From contig JAQGHR010000086.1 in assembly GCA_028291545.1 (NCBI GenBank), forward strand, positions 1 through 64,000: a stretch of 64,000 nucleotides of DNA. The letters are read 5' to 3'. A program made the translations under genes and the position numbers. A model generated the notes under the pieces. That model was not told the origin of the DNA. It saw only the letters and a program-made list of their open reading frames with translations, and made no database searches. The number at the start of each line of letters is the position of its first letter. Positions within the stretch are counted from its first letter, which is position 1. The stretch is from Planctomycetota bacterium (lineage in GTDB: Bacteria > Planctomycetota > Planctomycetia > Isosphaerales > Isosphaeraceae). Below are positions 8,497-16,299 of the stretch, one piece after another.

Positions 8497-9231
8497 TCAT
8501 GGGCGTCCAGGACCGACACCGTGACGGCCCCTCAGGTTGCCGTCCGCGCGCAGGCCCGCCTGGGCCTGGCCCGCTGCCTCGGCAGCGCCGAGCCAGACAA
8601 AGAGGGCAATGATGATCAACAGGGGGTCGTAAAAAAATCCGAGGATCGCGAACAGGATCGCCAGTCCCTGGCCGATCGACGCCGCGACCCGTGTGGCCCG
8701 GTTGTAATCCATTCGTATCGCAAGCACGGCCCGCAGCACTCGGCCGCCGTCCATCGGGAACGCCGGCAATAGATTGAAGACGGCCAGCGACACGTTCACC
8801 CAGAAGAGCCGATCCAGGATGCCGCCGGCGTGGAGGGCCTCTCCGAACGGTGACGGTCCGCGGCCGAGGGCCATCACAAGGTAGATGACGGCGGCGAGCA
8901 CCAGGTTGACGGCTGGCCCCGCGAGCGCAATCACCAACTCCGGCCCGGGATCTCTGGGCACCCATTCCAGCCGAGCCACACCGCCAATCGGTAAGAGCGT
9001 GATGTCGCGTGTGTGAATCCCATAACTCCGGGCGGCCATTGCGTGCCCCAGTTCGTGCAGAACCACGATCCCGAACAGGACCAGTATGAAGCCCAGGCCG
9101 CCCAACATCTCCCCGGCATCGCTGTGTGCCTGGAGCCCGGCCATGACCTCCCACGCGAGTAGGAGGAGGAACGTGGCGTGAACATAGACATCAATGCCCG
9201 CGATGCGGCCGAGCCGCCAGGACCAGGTCAT
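8497..9231 (-). CDS. Site-2 protease family (M50) membrane metalloprotease, without CBS domains
   Basis: A 244-residue polytopic membrane protein with the zinc site HELGH (about residues 59-63) and the second motif NLLPAFPMDGG near 155-165, which supplies the third zinc ligand. These define the SpoIVFB/Rip3-like branch of intramembrane metalloproteases that cleave membrane-bound regulators. Related bacterial proteins usually continue into paired CBS domains; here the protein ends soon after the last membrane helix with a low-complexity arginine/glycine tail. Another frame reads DGNLRG then AVTVSV, which could be the eroded start of such a domain (inference). Substrate unknown. Confidence 0.85.
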   Translation of the reverse strand: MTWSWRLGRIAGIDVYVHATFLLLLAWEVMAGLQAHSDAGEMLGGLGFILVLFGIVVLHELGHAMAARSYGIHTRDITLLPIGGVARLEWVPRDPGPELVIALAGPAVNLVLAAVIYLVMALGRGPSPFGEALHAGGILDRLFWVNVSLAVFNLLPAFPMDGGRVLRAVLAIRMDYNRATRVAASIGQGLAILFAILGFFYDPLLIIIALFVWLGAAEAAGQAQAGLRADGNLRGRHGVGPGRP

Positions 9232-9274
9232 GGCCGTCCATCCCTCATCGAGTGCGAAGCGCTCCGATAAGCGG

Positions 9275-9344
9275 AATTCGAGATTTCAGCTCCGAGGTTT
9301 CAGAGCCCGGATCGACAAGCGCCGCTTCTTTCCGATCTCGAATT
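9275..9344. repeat. 10-bp inverted repeat with 50-bp spacer, intergenic
   Basis: AATTCGAGAT at 9275-9284 and its exact reverse complement ATCTCGAATT at 9335-9344 lie between the start of the site-2 protease gene and the end of the upstream gene. The spacing is too wide for a compact terminator; it may be a regulatory pair or a cruciform. Nothing else is seen between 9232 and 9428. Confidence 0.35.
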
Positions 9345-9428
9345 TGAGTTTCCAATGCCCGTCTCCGGATTGCCTCGCAACAAGTAGCCTGCTCGTCCTG
9401 AACCGGCGCTCCACGTCGGGATAGGATT

Positions 9429-10097
9429 TCAAGGCGCGATGAGTCGAGCCTGAGACCAATCGAGCGCGCGGAACCGCGGATTGCGGACGAGCGCGTCCCA
9501 GTCCACGGCGTCGAGGGCGAATTCGATCAGATAAACCTGGATGTTGGTGAGCGATTGCCTGGTCTCCGGGTTGAGCGTGACAACCTCTCGAACGAACAGG
9601 TGCAACGACGCTGCCGCGGTTGGATCTTCGCTCGTCGGGTCATTCCTCCGAGGCGCGATGTTCGGCCAATCCGCGATCAGACGGGACAGCCAGTCCGCGA
9701 CCCCGTCGGTCGCCGGTAGGCAGCCCGATCGCGGTTGCTCCGGCGTTACAGACTCCCGGGGCCAACCGTTTAACTGAATGACTTGAGTGATCAACAGCAC
9801 TCCCGAGACGAGCGCGACGGCCGCCAGGAGCCTCACCGCAACTGGCGCATTCGGCCAGATCAGAAGGGCCAAACCAAGGGCAAGCGCCAGCAGAATGAAC
9901 GAGCGAACGGTCCACTTGTCGCCGGTCGGATGCGATTTCGTCCCTGCCTCGACCGGCTTCTGTTCTCGCGCCGGCGGCCCGATGGACGTCAGGGGCGTCC
10001 AGGCGGGCGGGTCGCTTGCCGGGAACGATTCCTCGTCGGCCTCCTGGACCGGATCGATTCCCCCAGACGCCTCAGTATTCCCCCTCGACAGGCTCAT
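9429..10097 (-). CDS. Hypothetical membrane protein with [11 protein letters not shown] motif
   Basis: A 222-residue protein of unknown function. Residues about 17-38 contain the phrase [13 protein letters not shown], a short motif I recognise from many small, uncharacterised stress-associated bacterial proteins. Residues 65-108 form two predicted membrane helices, and the remaining 115 residues are a soluble domain without a recognised family. The start is the ATG at 10097 (GGGAGG five bases upstream), which overlaps the TGA of the Hsp20 remnant as TGATG, so translation of the two was probably coupled. The motif recognition is from memory and its role is unknown. Confidence 0.7.
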   Translation of the reverse strand: MSLSRGNTEASGGIDPVQEADEESFPASDPPAWTPLTSIGPPAREQKPVEAGTKSHPTGDKWTVRSFILLALALGLALLIWPNAPVAVRLLAAVALVSGVLLITQVIQLNGWPRESVTPEQPRSGCLPATDGVADWLSRLIADWPNIAPRRNDPTSEDPTAAASLHLFVREVVTLNPETRQSLTNIQVYLIEFALDAVDWDALVRNPRFRALDWSQARLIAP

Positions 10098-10560
10098 CAA
10101 ATCCTCCCAGTCCGAGTGACGATTGGGGCGAGTGTCGATCTCGGACCCGCCTCCTGGTTGGCCGAGGCCGGCTTGGCGACGTTACTCTGCTTCCGCATGG
10201 CCTCTTCGGCCTTGGGCAAGGGCCGTACGCCGTTCTCGACATGGGTCTGGGCCTTGTCGATACTGATCTGTGTCGAGGGCGTGGCCTCTCGCTGGAGCTG
10301 GCTGTGCCGACGCTCGCGAAGGTGATAGCGCACGTCGACTTGCTCGTTCTCGGACTTGAACTCGCCTCGGAGTGTCAGCGTGTCGCCGTGTGCGATGGTC
10401 TGTGCGTCCTCCGGCCGCAGGCCCGGCAGGAAGGCCTTGAAGCTGATCGCATTCTCATTCTCAGACATGTCCAGAAGAGAGGCCGCGGCTCCACCGCCAT
10501 CGGCCCGATTGCCGAGGGGCGCACGAAGCTGTCCTGCAACAGAGAGTTCACCGCGTCCAC
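10097..10560 (-). pseudogene. Hsp20/alpha-crystallin gene, frameshifted remnant
   Basis: Two frames together read as one Hsp20. From about 10560 one frame gives NSLLQDSFVRPSA and PMAVEPRP, the usual Hsp20 N-terminal arm. Near 10475 the homology jumps frame to LLDMSENENAISFKAFLPG and LRPEDAQTIAHGDTLTLRG, the alpha-crystallin domain. A single-base indel explains the break. The downstream frame (123 codons from an internal ATG at 10468) stays open, but its core is worn: the usual ENGVLTLTLPK is ENGVRPLPK, and the tail lacks a clear IxI motif. A TAG just upstream of 10560 blocks extension. A truncated product from 10468 is possible but would lack the N-terminal arm. Confidence 0.8.
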
Positions 10561-10623
10561 GACCTATGTATCATGCCGAGCCGAGCCGTACAGTCAGCGA
10601 GCTGTCTGGTTATCGGCGTGTCC

Positions 10624-10650
10624 TGTTCTCGAATCCGACGATTCAGAACA
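10624..10650. repeat. Inverted repeat upstream of the Hsp20 remnant
   Basis: TGTTCTCGAATC (10624-10635) pairs with GATTCAGAACA (10640-10650): eleven pairs with one bulged C and a CGAC loop. It lies 65-90 bases upstream of the Hsp20 reading frame and does not match CIRCE or HAIR consensus. It could be an operator or an RNA hairpin. Confidence 0.4.
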
Positions 10651-11435
10651 ACTACAAGTGGCATGCCCGACGGGCACTCGCGCGTGATCGGATACGAGGC
10701 AGCCTCGACGCTAACCCGCTATTATGACAGAACTTGTGTCACCTCGACGACGCGATCGAAAACGGGTGGCCCGCCCGTCAACCGCGGCTCGACGGCGACA
10801 GGATGTCTCTCGCCGCGAGAGAGGGGACAGCTTGTCACCTCGCCACGCCGGCGCGAAAGGACCGCCCGAAACGAGGTACGATCGGAAGGCGGCAGGAGGC
10901 CGAGCAAGACGGCCCCATTCCATGGGGCTGGAAGACGGCTCAACGGGTCCTCGAAGATCCTGTTCGCCGCACGTGCGCGGAGCGGCTGCGAGCGAGCGAA
11001 TCGCGCCAGGACCTCATGCGGGCTATGTCAGTATGGGGCCGCGAATGCCCGCGGTCGGTTTCGGCGGTCCGGCCGCGGTCACAGGTCGTCCCGGGGCCTA
11101 TGAAGCGGAAGTGCATGAACGTGGGGGTCGAGTGGCTGTGCCGGGCTTCGATCGGTTTGCTTCTGAGGCGGCCAAACGTGTCGAGCGGTTGCGACTGGGC
11201 CAGGGCAACTCTGATCCGTACTGCCAAGATGTCACTCGACTCCTGACAAGGCTTCGCATGGAAGCGGTCGGGATGGGGATCTCAGATGGCGTTACGGCCG
11301 CGACTTGACCGGTTACCATCCCCCGAACTCCTTTCGCCCGAATGCGATGAAGTCGATCATCTCGGTCCCCCCTCGGCCAATCTCGGCGCGGCGCAGTCGT
11401 TGCGAGGCCAAGCAGGTGGATGCGTTTTCACGTAC

Positions 11436-11459
11436 GTAGGGTGGCGTCAGTCGCCCTAC
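11436..11459. repeat. REP-like GTAGGG...CCCTAC palindrome
   Basis: GTAGGGTGGCGTCAG and TCGCCCTAC form an imperfect palindrome with GTAGGG/CCCTAC ends, a pattern common in dispersed bacterial palindromic repeats. Only one copy is seen in this window. Confidence 0.35.
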
Positions 11460-11716
11460 AAAGCGAGGAGGACCGAGTCCTGGCGCTCAGGGCCCGTTCA
11501 TGGATTGGACGATCAGCGGATGTCGGAGTCGGAAAGGGGCGCGTCGCTACTGTCGAGCAACCGGCTCAGTTCGTGCAGGATCGAGCTCACCATTGAAAGC
11601 TGCGGGATGCGCTCGAACTGGTCCGGGCCAACCACATTCGTGGCTAATTCGCGTGTCGGCACCGGCCCGGTGGCGCCAGGGCGGGGTCCGATGGAAAACA
11701 CGACGGAGACGGACCC

Positions 11717-12871
11717 ATGGCCGAAATCATCGACGTCCACCAAGGAACTCTTCGCGCGGATGTGCTCGCAGAGCTGGATAACTTCCACGCGACGGACCAG
11801 CGGGCCAGCAGTTACTATCTCGACGTGGACCTGAGACGTTTCGGAAGCGCGAACGCCGCCCGAGTCGAACTGGGGAACCAATTGGCCCGGGAGCGAGAGC
11901 GGCTCCGGCGGATGGAAATCACTCACGAGGTGCGCCACGCCTTGCTCCGCGACCTGGACGAGGTCGAGAGCGTGGGCGCCAGGGTGGTCGGCGAGCGTCA
12001 CACGCGTTCCCTGGCCTGCTTCATCGCGTCAGAACGCCGTTTTGGTCGGGCGTTCCCGCTGCCGTGGCCCTCGCGGCATCGGGCGTTTTTCGAAGATCGC
12101 TTCGTCCTGTGGCCCTTGGAGCAGATCCTGGACCAGTCCGACCGATACGCGATCGCACTGACCGACAAGGATGACGCCCGTCTCTTCCTGTTCTTCCAGG
12201 AGCGGATCGAGGAGGTAACGACCTTCAAGGACGAAATTCCCGGCCGGATCCGATTTCCTGATCGGAGTCGAGAGCTTGAGTACATGCGCAAACATATAGA
12301 ATCCTACCACGACCACTTCGACCGGGTAGGAGAAGCGGCGTTTCGTTTCCTCCAGCGAGAGCCGTTCGAGCATCTGATCATCGGCGGCCTTTGGGAGACG
12401 CTCCCCCAATTCGAGACTCGGTTGCACCGCTATCTCCGGGACCGGCTCGTGGCCAGGTGGGACATCGATGTCCAGCACACGCCCACCCCGCAAATCGAGG
12501 AGCGAGCAAGGTACGAGGAGCGGCAATTCCTGGAACGCCAAGCCCGAGAGACCTGGGCCGCCATCCAGGACGAGCGGCCGACTCGCGGGGCCATTGGCCC
12601 CCCGGAGGTGTTCTTGGCGCTCTGGGGGCGGCGGGTCCAGACGTTGCTGACCGACCAAGACGCGACGCGTCCGGGCTTCCGCTGCACGGCTTGCGGCCTG
12701 CTGAGTCTGGACGCCGGTGCCTGCGTCGAATGCGGCGGAGAGAAAGTCGCGGTCCAGAACGTTCATGACGAGGCGGTGCGAGATGCTATCGAACAGTCTT
12801 CCCACGTACGCTTCTGGAACGACCCGGCGCTGAAGGCGGTCGACTCACTCGCGGCATACCGGCGGTACTGA
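11717..12871 (+). CDS. eRF1-like (baeRF/VLRF1-type) protein with C-terminal zinc ribbon
   Basis: A 384-residue protein. The N-terminal pattern (SSYYLDVDLRRF, then PLPWPSRHRAFFEDRFVLWPLEQIL), the middle segment YAIALTDKDDARLFLF with EVTTFKDEIPG, and FEHLIIGGLWETLPQFETRLH follow the domain order of bacterial eRF1-like proteins, whose relatives act in ribosome rescue or peptidyl-tRNA hydrolysis. I see no GGQ tripeptide, so catalytic release is not assured. A zinc ribbon (C323/C326, C336/C339) sits near the C-terminus. GGAG lies upstream of the ATG. The next gene, broken by two in-frame stops, begins 68 bases downstream on the same strand. Role inferred: stalled-ribosome or stress function. Confidence 0.72.
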   Translation: MAEIIDVHQGTLRADVLAELDNFHATDQRASSYYLDVDLRRFGSANAARVELGNQLARERERLRRMEITHEVRHALLRDLDEVESVGARVVGERHTRSLACFIASERRFGRAFPLPWPSRHRAFFEDRFVLWPLEQILDQSDRYAIALTDKDDARLFLFFQERIEEVTTFKDEIPGRIRFPDRSRELEYMRKHIESYHDHFDRVGEAAFRFLQREPFEHLIIGGLWETLPQFETRLHRYLRDRLVARWDIDVQHTPTPQIEERARYEERQFLERQARETWAAIQDERPTRGAIGPPEVFLALWGRRVQTLLTDQDATRPGFRCTACGLLSLDAGACVECGGEKVAVQNVHDEAVRDAIEQSSHVRFWNDPALKAVDSLAAYRRY

Positions 12872-12939
12872 TCCTCAGCGCCAAGCTCCGAGAAGCGACC
12901 GGATCTTGGGCAAGGCCGAATCGGACTCCGCAAACCGAC

Positions 12940-13782
12940 GTGATCGCCGTATTTTCGCTTCTGACGGTGATAACCCTTTCGCTCCTCGTCACTCGCCTCG
13001 CCACCGCGGCCTTCATGCTGACTGGGGTGTTGCAGGAACTGTCGCGGTTGCAGGTTCTGTCTGCGTACACGGGCGTCGGCTTCACGACGAAGGAGTCGGA
13101 GCACATCGTCGAGCATCCCGTGCGGAGGCGCATCCTGATCCTCATGATGGTCGTCGGCAACGTGGGATTCGTCACTCAGGCCTCGACGTTGATTCTCTCG
13201 TTTGTCGGAGTCTCGACGCGTGGAGAGAGTCTGGAGCCTGCCTTGCTGCTGCTCGCCGGGCTGTTCTCCCTCGGGCTTATCGCGCGGAGCCGGTGGATAG
13301 AACGGCACATGCTCCGGCTCATGCGCCTGGCCCTGAGTCGACGGACCGATCTCGAGGCCTACGACCTGATGGGGCTGCTCGAGTTGAGCGGGAGCTACGG
13401 CATTCGAACGACCATCGTTGCCCCCGAGGATTGGTGGTAAGGCCGACGGCTCGACGGACTGAAACTCTTCGACGAGGGCGTCATGGTGCTGGGTATCTAC
13501 CACCCCGACGGCACCTACCTGGGCGTCCCGCGCGGCGAGACGCCCGTTCTGGCGGGCGACCGTCTCGTCTTATAGGGTCGCGGAGAGCGCCTCCAGGAAT
13601 TGCGGAACCGTCGAGTTGGCGTTGCCGGCGCAGAGGCGCACGAGCAGTCCGTCGAGCAGCACGATCAACTCCGTGACGAGCACAGTCGCCACGACGATGC
13701 TTCGTCGCGAGAAAAACACAGGGAAGCCGACTATTTCGTGATCGAATCGAAACATCTCGACCGGCTGACGAGATGGGCGTGA
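12940..13782 (+). pseudogene. TrkA_C-domain membrane protein gene with two in-frame stop codons
   Basis: Starting at GTG 12940, 166 codons encode membrane helices, the conserved SAYTGVGFTTKESE and VEHPVRRRILILMM segments, and the start of a RCK/TrkA C-terminal domain, ending DWW at TAA 13438-13440. The same frame continues without indel: GRRLDGLKLFDEGVMVLGIY, then VPRGETPVLAGDRLVL, a second stop TAG at 13573-13575, and GRGERLQELRNRR to a natural TGA at 13780-13782. Intact relatives read through both points (a residue such as Leu after DW, and LYGR where TAG now stands), and TAG is one base from TAC (Tyr). Recent nonsense mutation is the simplest reading; readthrough or sequence error remain possible. 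Function would be ligand- or ion-linked membrane regulation. Confidence 0.82.
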
Positions 13783-14058
13783 CAAGACGTCGCCTCCTTC
13801 CCACCAAGACAGTTTGTCGCCGCAAATTCCCGCCTCAGCATCCACCATTCCGCGATAAAAACGTTGTGATACATTCCCGAACTCCTTTGGTATCTGGGAT
13901 TTCAAGACGGACCTGAACGCACCACACAAGCCCTGTGGACGTCGGCCTAGCCATTGCAATAGGCTCGCCCAGATGGACCTCGAGAGCGATCGTCGAGAGC
14001 GAATCAGCCCGACTCTCGGGTGAATTGGACAACACGTATTAACGGCAGAGGAGAGGCC

Positions 14059-14724
14059 ATGAGCACTGCGGTCATGACTGACAGCGAGTTGCAACAGGAC
14101 GTCTTGAACGAGTTGAAGTGGGAACCGAGCGTGGACGCGGCACACATCGGGGTCTCGGTCAAGAACGGTATCGTTACTCTCACCGGGCATGTGTCGTCGT
14201 ACGTAGAGAAGTATGCGGCGGAGCGGGCCGCCAAGCGCGTCCACGGCGTCAAGGCGGTCGCCAATGAGCTCGATGTCAAGCTTCCGGGCAGTGACCGGCG
14301 CACCGACGAGGACATCGCCGCCGCCGCCGTCAACGCCTTGAAGACCCGGCTGTCCGTGCCCGGCGACAAGGTCAAGGTCACGGTCAGCTCCGGTTGGGTC
14401 ACGCTGGAGGGTGAGGTCGAGTGGCAGTACCAGAAGATGGCCGCCGAGTACGCCGTGCGCGACCTGACCGGCGTCGTTGGCGTGACCAACCTGATCACGG
14501 TCAAGCCCCGAGTCTCGCCGAGCGAGATCAAGTCGAAGATCGAGGAGGCCATCAAACGCAGCGCCGAGATGGACGCTCGCCGGATCACCGTCGAGGTGGA
14601 AGGCGGCAAGGTCACGCTCCGCGGCACAGTGCGGTCTTGGGCCGAGAAGGAAGAAGCGGAGCGAGAGGCCTGGGCCGCACCGGGAGTCTACAGCGTCGAG
14701 AATCTCATCACAGTCGCGCCCTGA
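14059..14724 (+). CDS. BON-domain protein (three BON repeats)
   Basis: A 221-residue protein built of three consecutive BON domains at about residues 6-75, 82-150 and 153-221. Each has the pattern of an amphipathic helix followed by GIVTLTGHV / GWVTLEGEV / GKVTLRGTV strands and a VxGV...NLITV ending. BON domains (OsmY type) bind phospholipid surfaces and are commonly osmotic- or general-stress induced. No signal peptide is seen, unlike periplasmic OsmY. GGAGAGG stands directly ahead of the ATG at 14059, favouring it over an upstream in-frame codon at 14020. The preceding 276 bases (13783-14058) hold no gene and probably the promoter. Confidence 0.93.
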   Translation: MSTAVMTDSELQQDVLNELKWEPSVDAAHIGVSVKNGIVTLTGHVSSYVEKYAAERAAKRVHGVKAVANELDVKLPGSDRRTDEDIAAAAVNALKTRLSVPGDKVKVTVSSGWVTLEGEVEWQYQKMAAEYAVRDLTGVVGVTNLITVKPRVSPSEIKSKIEEAIKRSAEMDARRITVEVEGGKVTLRGTVRSWAEKEEAEREAWAAPGVYSVENLITVAP

Positions 14725-14859
14725 GCTCGTCACGGACGATGAACACCACCCAGAATCGGGTCGACGGCCACCCACGTCTCAAAGCAGCAACCCGAGCGAG
14801 GATCTCGCTTTCGTGCAAGGACGATTCATCAGCAACTCACAGCCGAAGGGGTCGAGATC

Positions 14860-15858
14860 ATGCGTATGACTCAACTGCTACCAAGATGGCGCCCCGCGAC
14901 CGCGGGCCTGATCGCCACTCTCATCATCGCCGGCCCGGCGTGGGCCCAACAGAAGACCTCCACCTCCAGCAAGGATTCCGAGCCTGTTGTTCGCGTTTTC
15001 GGGTCGGAGGGCGGCTACCGGACCGAGGTGTCGAGCCAGACCAAGGGCCACTCACTGAGCGAAGACGACGTCCGGCAGGCCTCGCTCCTGGCGGCCCAGG
15101 TCTTTCAGCATATCGGCGAAGCTCGCCTTGGGCTCGACGCCGACGACACCAAGGCGGCCCTGAAGGAAGTGAACAAGGCCCGAGAGGCCATCAGGGCGAT
15201 TCGCGCGATGCTTCCCAGGACGGTGGTCCGCACCCGCACACTCACACCCGATGGCAAAGCAATCTACGAGGACGAGCGCGAGGTCCTGCCGACCCGGATC
15301 CCCATCTACGAGGCGATCCTCCACGCCCAGACCCTGGCCCCAATCCTGGCGGCACGGCGGAACGCGCAACAAATTGCCGGAGTCAGCGTCGTCGAGTCAG
15401 AGTCGATTGCCACTGAGGTCATTGCCGACCTCGACCCGATCGAGGCGCAGCTTACGAAGGCGGCGAAGGCCCTGCAAGACAATAAGCCCGAAGTCGCGAG
15501 CAAGGCACTGGCGATGGCCCTAGTTCGTGGCCTCGACGTCCGCTTCAACAAGGAGGATTCCGAACTGGCCTCGGCGCGAGATGAGATCTCGCTGGCGCGG
15601 CGGTCCCTGGAGGAGAATAACCCGACACAGGCACTCGCCAACTTGGCCCTCGCCCGGGAACGATTGCGGGTCTACCGCGAGTTGCTCTCGCAGGACCAGC
15701 GTAAGGAAGTCGACCAGATGCTCCGCGAGATCGAGCAACTTGAGGGCGAGCTTCGCCAGGAAGCGACCCGGCCCGCAACCCGCGCCGATCGAGCCCAGCA
15801 GAACAGGCAGACGACCCACTGGTGGAATCGCATCAACAGCTGGTTCCGCCGGCATTGA
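14860..15858 (+). CDS. YfdX family protein, exported
   Basis: A 332-residue protein with a signal peptide (hydrophobic stretch 14-28, cleavage after AWA near 29) and a YfdX-type helical region covering most of the rest: SLSEDDVRQASLLAAQVFQHI, a TPDGKAIYEDEREVLPTRIPIYEA beta-turn segment, and long charged helices. The C-terminus (260-332) is coiled-coil-like and basic. YfdX in enterobacteria is an acid-response, EvgA-controlled periplasmic protein with proposed chaperone-like binding. It follows the BON gene by 135 bases, consistent with a shared envelope-stress role (inference). A hairpin AGCGAG-GAT-CTCGCT at 14795-14809 lies between the two genes. Confidence 0.85.
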   Translation: MRMTQLLPRWRPATAGLIATLIIAGPAWAQQKTSTSSKDSEPVVRVFGSEGGYRTEVSSQTKGHSLSEDDVRQASLLAAQVFQHIGEARLGLDADDTKAALKEVNKAREAIRAIRAMLPRTVVRTRTLTPDGKAIYEDEREVLPTRIPIYEAILHAQTLAPILAARRNAQQIAGVSVVESESIATEVIADLDPIEAQLTKAAKALQDNKPEVASKALAMALVRGLDVRFNKEDSELASARDEISLARRSLEENNPTQALANLALARERLRVYRELLSQDQRKEVDQMLREIEQLEGELRQEATRPATRADRAQQNRQTTHWWNRINSWFRRH

Positions 15859-15866
15859 GGAGTCCG

Positions 15867-15929
15867 TGATTCGGTCGACGGCCGGGTCGTGACGCGCCAG
15901 GCCTGACGCATCACGATCCGATCGAATCA
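15867..15929. terminator. Long nested palindrome between convergent genes (probable bidirectional terminator)
   Basis: A 28-base near-palindrome at 15888-15915 (CGTGACGCGCCAGG then CCTGACGCATCACG, 12 of 14 positions paired) is nested in outer arms TGATTCGGTCG (15867-15877) and CGATCGAATCA (15919-15929, one mismatch). It lies between the ends of the YfdX and MoaD-like genes. There is no U-tract. Confidence 0.55.
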
Positions 15930-16002
15930 GGAGTCGCGACATTGTTCATGTACCGTCAAGGGGTTGCATGAGATGTCGCGACGGGATGACCAAGGAGACA
16001 AG

Positions 16003-16299
16003 CTATCCGCCGGCGATCCCCCCGACGATCAGGAACGGCTCCGCCCCCGAGGCGACCGCATCCGGCAGCATCGCATCCGGCGACTCGTGGGAGAGGTCTT
16101 GCTCGCAGGCGAAGAACCGCAAGAAGGGTCGTCGCAATTGCGTGGTGTGGTCGCGGATCGTCCCGCGAAGCATCGGGTAGGTTGCTTCGATCGCGTCGAG
16201 GACCGAGCGTTGCGTGGCGGGTCCCTCGACGCGGAGTTCCACGTGTCCGGTGACGCCCGCCAGCGTCCGCAGATGGAACGGGATGACCACTCGAATCAT
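16003..16299 (-). CDS. MoaD/ThiS-like ubiquitin-fold protein
   Basis: A 98-residue beta-grasp protein: N-terminal [15 protein letters not shown], central [15 protein letters not shown], and a C-terminus ending VGGIAGG, the diglycine tail that is adenylated and thiocarboxylated in MoaD/ThiS sulfur carriers. Its start overlaps the stop of the BNR-repeat gene by four bases (ATGA), so the two are translationally coupled. No molybdopterin or thiamine genes are nearby, so it may serve a separate pathway or act with the BNR protein; that is inference. Family assignment is good, function open. Confidence 0.87.
   Translation of the reverse strand: MIRVVIPFHLRTLAGVTGHVELRVEGPATQRSVLDAIEATYPMLRGTIRDHTTQLRRPFLRFFACEQDLSHESPDAMLPDAVASGAEPFLIVGGIAGG

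Larger units (their letters stand above)
10561..11716. other. Long intergenic region (1.16 kb) between Hsp20 remnant and eRF1-like gene
   Basis: No convincing gene is seen on either strand. Open frames exist but are arginine/serine-rich and lack any family signature. The region holds several short palindromes: 10624-10650 (see separate entry), TGCCCGACGGGCA at 10664-10676, TCTCTCG-CCG-CGAGAGA at 10806-10822 and a REP-like element at 11436-11459. It should also contain the divergent promoters of the two flanking transcription units. Its length and lack of coding structure fit decayed sequence. Confidence 0.5.

Noticed and set aside
10724-11308. Plus-strand open frame in the 10.6-11.7 kb gap
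   Set aside because: Arg-rich, no family match by eye, no ribosome-binding site; not supported as a gene.
13570-14775. Long minus-strand open frame of about 400 codons
   Set aside because: It is antisense to the three-BON gene, whose domains are clear; the composition is that of a high-GC shadow frame.
14795-14809. AGCGAG-GAT-CTCGCT hairpin between the BON and YfdX genes
   Set aside because: Six base pairs is too short to call a terminator, though it could attenuate readthrough.
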